From positions 113,366,930 to 113,430,929 of the forward strand of contig OX352762.1 of assembly GCA_947095585.1 (NCBI GenBank): DNA of 64,000 nt, written 5' to 3'. A model generated the notes under the pieces. It had not been told where the DNA came from. It made no database searches and saw only the letters and a program-made list of their open reading frames with translations. The position numbers and the translations under genes are program-made. The stretch comes from Nephrocerus scutellatus. Lineage: Eukaryota; Arthropoda; Insecta; Diptera; Pipunculidae. Below are positions 56,690-64,000 of the stretch, piece after piece. The first letter of the stretch is position 1, and each line of letters opens with the position of its first letter.

Positions 56690-58469
56690 CCCTATATCGT
56701 AGTCCTATTTTGTCACCAACATCTCAATTGGTAGAGATCGAATAGGTGAAACTGCAGAACAATTTTTAAAAATTTATCTTCTTACCCAACTCGTCGATAA
56801 GCCAACTAGGTATCCCGATACTACTGGTCAATCACCTCACCTTTTAGATTTTTTTTCTAACTACTATGCCAGAGAAATATTTAATTGGTTTACCTGCTCT
56901 ATTAGGAATTTCTGACCACGCTCTGGTTATAGCGAAATTTTCCAGCCCTTGTAGAATATAATCGTACTCTGGCACTTCAAAATGCTAAATGGAAGCTCCT
57001 GAATCAATTTTATAGCTCATTTGATTGGTCAACCTGCTTTTCCAACAATAATGCTAATGAAGTATTTAAAGTAATCACGTCAATCATTTTGCGAGGAATG
57101 AAAAATTCCAATCCATCCTCCTTTAAGAAAAGCAATATTCGCATAAACAGATCCAAAATAATTAATGACCCAAACTTTCGGGATAGCATACGAAAATTTT
57201 TAGATTCAGATTCATAGAACAGTCGAAGATTTTGGTCGTTTGATGCCCTGGTTAAAAGAGACTTTGCAGACAAGACTTCTTTTGTTCTTTCTTTATTACA
57301 TAATGGTACTCTTTATAAAACTGGTATTCAGAAAGCCAATCTCTTAGCTTCGCATTTTGTGCGCCTTCCATAACTTTCCTAACCAATTCAGCAATTCTTC
57401 CGAATGTAGGCCAAGGAATGTTTAAAATATATTTCCGACAACGGGTTGTTTCTAAGATTCTTAAAGAACTTGACCCCAATAAAGCTACTGGACCTGATGG
57501 TATTCCGCCATTATTATTGAAAAGATGTCATCATAGTTTAGCGAAACAAATTGTTTCATCTCTAAATGATGACGGCGTTTTTCTGTCAATTTGGAAAATG
57601 GCAAATATTCAACCCGTTCCGAAAAAAGTGATAAATCTGCACCTACTAACTACCGTCCTATTGTTTTGTTTTCGGTTCTATCGAAGCTAATGAAATCTAA
57701 CGCTAATTTCAGACTAATGGGCTATCTGGATTCGAATGTTCTTTTATCCGATGTGCAATAGGATTTCGTAAAAATCGCTCTTCAAGTGAACTCATGACGT
57801 GCATGACTTATTGTTAGGAGCGAAGCCTTGTAAATCTAGGTGAATCATGCGCTCAACTTACACACCTCCCATTTCATGGATAAATGATTATTTATGGAAC
57901 CGTAAAATAAAAGTTGTATTGAACGGTATAACTTCAGCTTCTCATGGGATCAATGCAGCGGTGACATAAGGGTCATCCTTGCGGCCTACGCTCTTCTTGA
58001 TATATATCAATGACATGTTGTCTTCTACAACCTGTGATTTAAATTCATTTGCTGATGATACAACGTTATCGGGTTCCATTACGTTTCGTAGTCAAAAAGA
58101 ATGCAATTCACGATTCACGTGAATTAATAAATACGGCTATTCGGTCGAACATTCATGTTATTCTTAATTGGGGTAGATCTAATAGGGTGGAATTTAACCC
58201 AAATAAATTGCAGGCTTGTCTTTTTTCTCAAAAGGCAGTTCAACATTATGTGCCTGCCATTAGTAATTAATGGAGCCACTATGCGAGATAAGATTGACTT
58301 TCAAGTGAACTTTCCTGGAAGGAACATATTTATGGAATTTCAAAAAGAACGAGCCAATGTTTGAGCTTTATAAGACGTTGTAACTTCTACTTCAACCCCT
58401 CTGCAGTATTAAGATAATATAAGTCTTATGTTAGACAAACTTGGAAATGAGTTTATGTATAAAAAAAAA
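56690..58469 (+). pseudogene. Jockey-type LINE, family A copy 2 (endonuclease end to 3' tail)
   Basis: It starts in the endonuclease end (FLKIYLLTQLVDKPTRYPDT, LLDFFLTT, ISDHALVIAKF at about 56760-56940). The linker NRTLALQNAKWKLLNQFYSS and STCFSNNNANEVFKVITSII follows, then the RT fingers KELDPNKATGPDGIPPLLLK (57418-57690), RKNRSSSELM (about 57770), NGITSASHGINAA, FADDTTL-like words at about 58040, and VILNWGRSNRVEFNPNKLQA, GISKRTSQCL and RRCNFYF to 58410. It then jumps to the 3' tail TGAGTTTATGTAT plus A9 (58461-58469). About 470 bp before the tail, present in copy 1, are missing here. Many frameshifts. Confidence 0.85.
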
Positions 58470-59350
58470 CGCAGGCTTGATTTCATAGCTATCATGTCCC
58501 TTTACCTCACATGAAATTTTTAAGCAGGATCCTATTAACTCATGTGAGCTACGTTGAAAAGTCAGGGAAGTAAGCACCCGAATCTCGGATAACCCTCTCT
58601 CTCTCTCTAGCATTGCTTCTTCCTCCCATTCTTTCACTATTAGGTCATGAATTAGTTGGTGTAGTGCTGTCCCTTTTGATTTAATCAGCTCTGCTGAGAT
58701 GGAATTCCAAGAATAGACGAAGTTAGCATCCGATTTATCGTCTACGCTTGCTAGTAGTAGTATAGTGTGGTCGTCAGTCATCGGTGAAGCCTCCGATACC
58801 CCAATTTGCTGCTTGCCATTTAGTAACTCATGAAAGTGCTCCTCCCATCACTGCCTTTGAGATATTTGTCTTTACAGAATGTGCAATGCGGTGTACATTG
58901 CGTCACATAGCTTACTCTTTAGTATAACTTTCGTGCCTGTTCTCCTAGCTCTCTGTACGGTTCGAGTTTACGGAAAAAATTCTTTTCCCAGGCTGCTTTT
59001 CTTTGATCCGTAAAATATTTTTTTCATATCTTCTAAACCCTGTGTATTCTTCATCGGGTGGCAGTGCCTTAAAGGCGTGTCAAATTCACGTGTACACAAA
59101 ACGACCAAATTTTTAGTTGCTGCCATATCTATGACTCGTTGTCGATTGACATGATTATTCCCGTAAGGGCTATGGGCTGCAATGGACTTCCTTAATACTG
59201 ACTATTGAGATATTTTTGCGTTCATATTCCACAAAATAATTTTTGCATCATATTTCTACTGATTTAAAGAATTCTTCTTTTTCATCTTCTGGAAAATCCT
59301 CTATTGTGGCGTAAACGTACGTTCACTTATCGTTTTAAAGTCGAGTACGG
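58470..59350 (-). pseudogene. RTE-like LINE endonuclease-to-RT segment, family D copy 3
   Basis: Minus-strand order: TIEDFPEDEKEEFFKSVE (about 59280-59330), NRQRVIDMAATKNLVV (about 59130), CTREFDTPLRHCHP, a linker with YLKGSDGRSTF, then the frame at 58781-58431 with DANFVYSWNSISAELIKSKG, TALHQLIHDLIVKEWEEEAM and LSEIRVLTSL. The AEL-xxxGxxLHQLIxxLIxxxW phrase is the RT entry of RTE-type LINEs. RQRVIDMAA matches RVIEMAA in copy 1 at 38100. It is truncated exactly where the family A poly(A) tail begins on the other strand. Confidence 0.75.
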
Positions 59351-61569
59351 AGAATTTTATTTTTAGCTGAGTTCCATTATAGTGGGCCTTTCGCGCCAAC
59401 CTTACTTTGAGGGGACTACCTCTATAATTTGGCTCCTCATTCAAATATTTTTATGCATAATACCCAGAGTTAACGCCTCCTTAAATTTTTGGTGTAGTAA
59501 TTAGGCTGGTGGCCTAAAATTTTTAAAATAAATTTACTTTTGTCTTAAATACACATAACTCAGTACTATACAAAGAAATGTATTCCATCACCCAATTTGG
59601 CATCTGCAAAATATTCTTCTGTGCCTGGATATAGTTAATTTTTTCATCATATCATATAAAATAAAGGGAGCTACCAACTTTAGTTTGTATCTACTGTTGT
59701 TTTGTTAATTTATTTGATACCTTTCTTCATAAAAATACTTTTTGCTAAGACAAAACTCGTAACATCTGTTTCAAATTTAAAAATTTGCCATCTGTTTGCC
59801 GACTACAGAAAGCCAGAGGGGAACTAAGTAGTAAAGCTTGTTGAAAACTAACAAAAAGATTAGGAAAAGGATTAGACACGAAGAAAGCAAAAACTTTTCC
59901 CTTTGTCAGGATTTTTGTTCAGCTGTAACAAAAATTCAGCAATTTCACCTGCAGGAGACAACTTGACGCAAAAACAACGTGAACATTATTTGTAAGCATT
60001 CGAACGCAAAGCTATACGGTGAAGGATTAAAACTTTATTGCAATTTTTAATAAATTGGCACATTTGAGCTAACTATGTGGAAATTGTAACTCTGCTGCTC
60101 TTTGGCCGTATAGCGAAGCACTTGAAGTACCAACCAATACTTCCTTAATCCTGCTTTAGTCTGTTCGCAGGTCGAAAGTCAGCAAAGTCGAAGCTTGACA
60201 TAGAATGTGACCTCTTGCTACCTATTCAAGGTTTTCATTTCGTTTTTCAGAACTTCTCATGTTCAAGTATTTTACAGAAATACTCCATGTCATGTATAAA
60301 ACAATGTATCTATGCATACCAGACAGCGTTTGTGAGCAAACAAAGTGTTGAGTTTTACCATTAAGCTTATTAGTTGCCACACATATTTGGTAACGTTGCG
60401 TTCATCCGAACGGCCAGAGTTATGTACATTATGGCCATATTCTCCGTTACGCATAGCGCACCATTTCGGCCAGACTGCCTAACAAGATAAAAGTTGTAAC
60501 TTGTAACCATAATGTTTGATGTTTTCTCAATTTTTCGTTTCCTCTTATCCTTTAAGTTGAGCTTAAGCGAAAATACGATACGGATGTGGAAAGTAATAAA
60601 TTCAAAAACATTTACGCATACATTTTTGTGTGCACACAGAGACATCATGACTTTGCACTTGTTCTACCCCTAAGTAAAAGAGCAGTACACCAGACCATAG
60701 ACTTGTGGATATGTGTGGTTGAAAGTATAAAGACAAACAAGAATTGAATTGAAAGGATTTCGTCCTTCCCGTCACTACCTCGACACATCAAAAGGATGTT
60801 TCTGAGCGTATATTTCATTTTGCAATGTCCTTCAAATGTAAATTTATTTAAATGAATAATGAATAGTACGCGTGCTTTCTAATAACTGAAATATATTAAA
60901 GGGATTATAATTATAGAGTGAGAGAGAGGGGTAAAGATGCGAGAGAGCGAGAGGAAAAGTATTTCCCGTGACCTTACCTGTAATAACATTTCTATAATTT
61001 TTTTTATGGAATATTCCATTTTGAAGTTGTAAAGATGACCATGGCATTCAAATATATCGCATTAATTATACGCTAAAAGGATCAGAAACCTTAGAGGGGC
61101 TTTTATTTCGATGAAAAGGAGAAAACGTTTTCTATTCGTTTATTTTTCCTATGCATTATTATAATGGACTTTTAAATTATAAAAAAGGTATGCATAAAAT
61201 ACAGTTTTTTTTCTGAATACTCGTGTGAACACGAATAAAAAATTAAAAATGTTTCTACATTGAACTAAACGTCGTTTTATTTATTTTGTTTTTTCATTGA
61301 ATTTAGCGAACATTATCTGTACAGACTGTTTTTAAAAATTCATTGAAATGAACGTATAGTAGGTAGTAGGAACATCTTTTTTTTGCTATGTTTGGAAGTA
61401 GAATTAACATCACCATCCTGACACCAGTGAAACCTCAAATTTTCTTACAGAACCTCATATTTTCTGCAACTTTTGTTTTCTTTCAAGCCATTTCAGTATT
61501 CAGGTAATTGCCTTTTTTGAAACTCTCCAAAATACCTCAACAATTAGAAGGAGCCGTTAAAATTAGAAA
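59351..61569. other. Non-coding AT-rich stretch
   Basis: A GA-rich patch lies at about 60918-60957. No gene supported. Confidence 0.4.
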
Positions 61570-62340
61570 AACTGAAAGTGCTGTTTTCCAAAGTATTTTC
61601 GTATGAACTCACCACCATAACTCACGATTCCAACACGTATTTCTGGGTGGGTGATTATGTAATCAATTACTGGCCAATTGGCGGGTGGTTAGTTGGATGG
61701 GAAGCTGGGAAACGCCGAGTATTTCCTATATTATATATAAAAATGATTATGCGTATATATGCAATCAATTTACTCCTAAATCACTGGACGTGTCGAAGCC
61801 ATATTCTTAACGTATGTTCGTTTGGTGCTCTGATAAGTTTGTGTTTTTCTTTTGACCCAATAGGTTAAAGCCATATTCACATCATAGGTTCGACTGGTGC
61901 TTCTGAATATTTGTCTATTTTTGAATCCCGATAGATGGCGCTGTAGTTGAGATATTTCCTCTATATATCTCTAACCTTTTCCTGTCTAAACAAATGAACG
62001 AATCGAAGTCATATATTAACACAATAAGTGCTCTGATAAGTTTATGTTTATTCTGGATCCGTTAGATGGCGCTGCAATTGAGAGTACTAAACTACTGGAC
62101 GTATCGAAGCAAGATTTGCACAATATGTTTGTTTTATGCTCTTATAAGTTTGCCTTGGTTTGGACTCGGTAGAAGACGCTGGAGAGGAGATATTGTTGAA
62201 GCATCACACCTAAGCCACTGAACATATTGAAGTCAAATTTACACCATGTGTTCGGTTGGTGATTCTAAATTTTTGTCTCCTTTTTGAGTCCGCTGAATTT
62301 GAGGTACTCGTATTTTTGAAAATGTCTTTTTCTAATGTAT
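61570..62340 (+). repeat. Head plus degenerate tandem repeats (GATGGCGCTG family)
   Basis: The head at 61640-61740 (GGTGGGTGATTATG, GCGGGTGGTTAGTTGG, GGGAAACGCCGAGTATTTCC) is the reverse of the block at 27100-27235. After it, four to five degenerate units hold CTGGACGTRTCGAAGC, ATATTYTTAACG/ATTTACACC, GTTYGTTTGGTGCTCTGATAAG, TTTGTGTTT and GATAGATGGCGCTGTAGTTGAG. Markers are at about 61790, 61870, 62015, 62105 and 62228. The frame at 61578-61868 is a shadow of this repeat. Confidence 0.65.
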
Positions 62341-62589
62341 AGAAAAGCCTCGATTTAATAAACCTTTATAAGGTGCATCAGGAGGCATTTGCTTCCGACT
62401 CTATACGTAGAGAAGACAGTTAACAATTTACAAGCAACGAGTCCAATCCAAATATAGTATATTACAGAACGAGCAAGGAAAGTGGAGTTTAATGTTCATA
62501 CATTCAAGCCGTTAAACCGATTGCGTTCAATCTTTGCGTAGGGTTTTCATGGCAATATAGTAGTCAGTCTCCTGGGCCAAAAGTATATA
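62341..62589. other. Short gap, no feature
   Basis: Nothing recognised. Confidence 0.35.
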
Positions 62590-63990
62590 TTTTTATAAAT
62601 GTTTCCTGAAATTGAATTACAGGTATTGCATATCAGGAAAGCACCCTAACACCTATAAAGTTCGCTGCGGTTTAGAAGAAAGCCCACACAAAACTGAACT
62701 TGTCCTCTTCACTAGGAAATACAAAGGAAGTGTACAATTTGCCCATCCTTCTTTTAAAGGTACATGCTTAACTTTCTCTGATAAAGCCAAGTGTCGGGGT
62801 CTAATACTAGACATAAAGTTAAGCTGGAAACCAAGAAAGTGTTCGTAAAGCCACAGTGGTACTCTTCTCTTGCAAAAAAGCCAATGGTAACAAATGGGGC
62901 TATCAGCCCCATGTCACCCATAAGGTATATATAAGCAAGGTCCAGAGATCAACCGGCATCGCGGCAATTTGCCTCAATGAAATCTCCAAGTGTGCCGGAA
63001 ATGAAATCGGTCTTCTTTCCTGACTTAAGTTAGAATTCCGCCAGGCAACATAGACTACACCATTTTGAGACTCCAATTCAACAAAAGCTACCAAGTCACC
63101 ATCCCCCAGTTCATTCTGGGAAGAGGGGCTTAATTGGAAGATAATGACATTCGCTTTTACACAGACGTGTCAAAAATTTAGAGGTGTTTTCTCAAAAAGG
63201 CTAAATCTTAGTTTCTCTTTCTGTAATATTTTTAATGTAATGTAATGCAATGTAATATTTCCCGGGTTGAAATTATGGCAATTGATGAAGTCTTGTCTTG
63301 GCTGAAGAGAAATGTCATATCCGCTAAGGATATCCGCATTAACTCGGATAGCCAAGGGACGCTGAAATCCCTGGGATCTGTCTCTACGAAATCTATTCCA
63401 GCGCTTAACTGCCGATCATCTCTCAAGGAGATGGCAGAGCAGTTCAACATTCACCTGTGCTGCGGCAAAGATAAATTCTAGTAACTTGTAGAGCCGACGA
63501 CCTTGCCTTGTTAAAGGGAGATGCTAACGAAAAAACTAACCGTAGGTCCAACGGAACTACTTGTATGGTGACAAAGCAGATCTGGCTCAAGCTGTATCCG
63601 AAACGATCCAAGTGTATGATCTCTAAAAAAATATTGCACGTCGGTGTCATCACGGGTGACTGTTTCATAGGCAAACATGCAGAAAGGCTTGGCGTTTTCT
63701 CGAACGATTTCTGCAAAAACTGCATGGACCAGGAAGATGAGAATACCATTCTCCATCTTCTCTGAACGTGCCCAGCCCTCTTTCAAGAATGTAATCTTCA
63801 TCTGGGAGCTTTCTTTCACAACGACTAAAATGATCTAAAACATACGGACATTAGTAGTATCTTGGGCTTCTTACGAAGCTCCAACTGGTTCAACGGGTAC
63901 GTGAACAAAATTATCACAAAAGACCATTACTGGAAAGTGTGTCGGCCTTAAGACCGACAGCCATTTTAACCTAACCTTACCTAACCTAGG
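62590..63990 (+). pseudogene. LOA/R1-like LINE with RNase H, family C copy 3
   Basis: It begins late in the RT: VRCGLEESPHKTELVLFTRK, YKGSVQFAHPSFKG, AKCRGLILDIKLSWK (62650-62840). Connecting words follow: NKWGYQPHVTHKVYISKVQR, YTILRLQFNKSYQVTIPQ. The RNase H opening FYTDVSK (63155-63175) keeps the first Asp but has Val for Gly. A TAATG-type microrepeat at about 63233-63256 interrupts the domain. It then continues in EIMAIDEVLSWLKRNVISAK, NSDSQGTLKSL, FNIHLCC, after a gap WLKLYPKRSKCMISKKIL and KNCMDQEDENTILHLL-TCP, and SSILGFLRSSNWFNGYV. The 3' tail TTAACCTAACCTTACCTAACC is at about 63967-63987, which fixes the end of this family close to the window edge. Confidence 0.85.
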
Positions 63991-64000
63991 TATTACCATA

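Noticed and set aside
57010..57479. Two minus-strand frames of 87 and 75 codons
   Set aside because: They are antisense to the family A LINE linker and reverse-transcriptase entry on the plus strand.

Overview
The window looks like eukaryotic, AT-rich, repeat-dense insect DNA, and a higher dipteran (perhaps a tephritid-type fly) is my best guess. The inference rests on the mix of non-LTR retrotransposons (Jockey-like, LOA/R1-like with an RNase H domain, RTE-like), a BEL/Pao element, a mariner remnant, a Helitron remnant, short tRNA-derived SINEs, and a candidate first exon with a fly-style start context and a GTAAGT donor. No bacterial, plasmid or phage genes, no operons and no CRISPR array are visible. 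The species cannot be fixed from sequence alone.

Host genes: only one stretch looks like a host coding exon. It lies at 50188-50272 (+), encodes a signal-peptide-like N-terminus, and ends at a splice donor. If it is real, everything to its right is the start of an intron at least 13.7 kb long. A weaker candidate is a broken membrane-protein-like stretch on the minus strand at 42876-43440.

Layout: 1-6.9 kb holds pieces of four LINE families plus a SINE head. 9.2-11.6 kb holds a LINE piece and two SINEs. 13.2-15.0 kb holds satellite-like repeats next to a truncated BEL/Pao element (3' LTR, integrase), abutted by an unknown repeat. 16.6-17.1 kb is a G-rich tract. 19.2-21.1 kb holds a LOA-like LINE and a SINE. 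23.3-24.6 kb holds a Helentron-like head and a SINE. 26.8-28.9 kb holds a SINE, a minisatellite and a 120-bp tandem array joined to a GCGTG-rich satellite. 29.3-33.5 kb holds LINE pieces, a mariner remnant and a 476-bp insert bearing a 23-base poly(C) tract and flanked by target-site duplications. 34.7-36.8 kb holds the GCGTG satellite, a Helitron helicase C-terminus and a Jockey/CR1-like LINE. 37.5-40.7 kb holds a SINE nested at the edge of a truncated LINE, then two more LINE pieces. 44.4-45.4 kb holds two tandem-repeat tracts. 48-53.4 kb holds an RTE-like piece, the candidate exon, a second SINE family, the satellite in reverse, and a LOA-like LINE. 55.4-59.4 kb holds three abutting LINE remnants. 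61.6-64 kb holds tandem repeats and a LOA-like LINE.

Nothing in the transposon set appears active: every reverse-transcriptase frame is broken by stops, frameshifts or internal deletions. The most informative structures are the nested insertions, which give a relative chronology, and the satellite families, which recur at several loci and in one place sit beside Helitron coding sequence. I found no convincing new enzymatic or defence system. Family names above rest on motif recognition by eye, not on searches.
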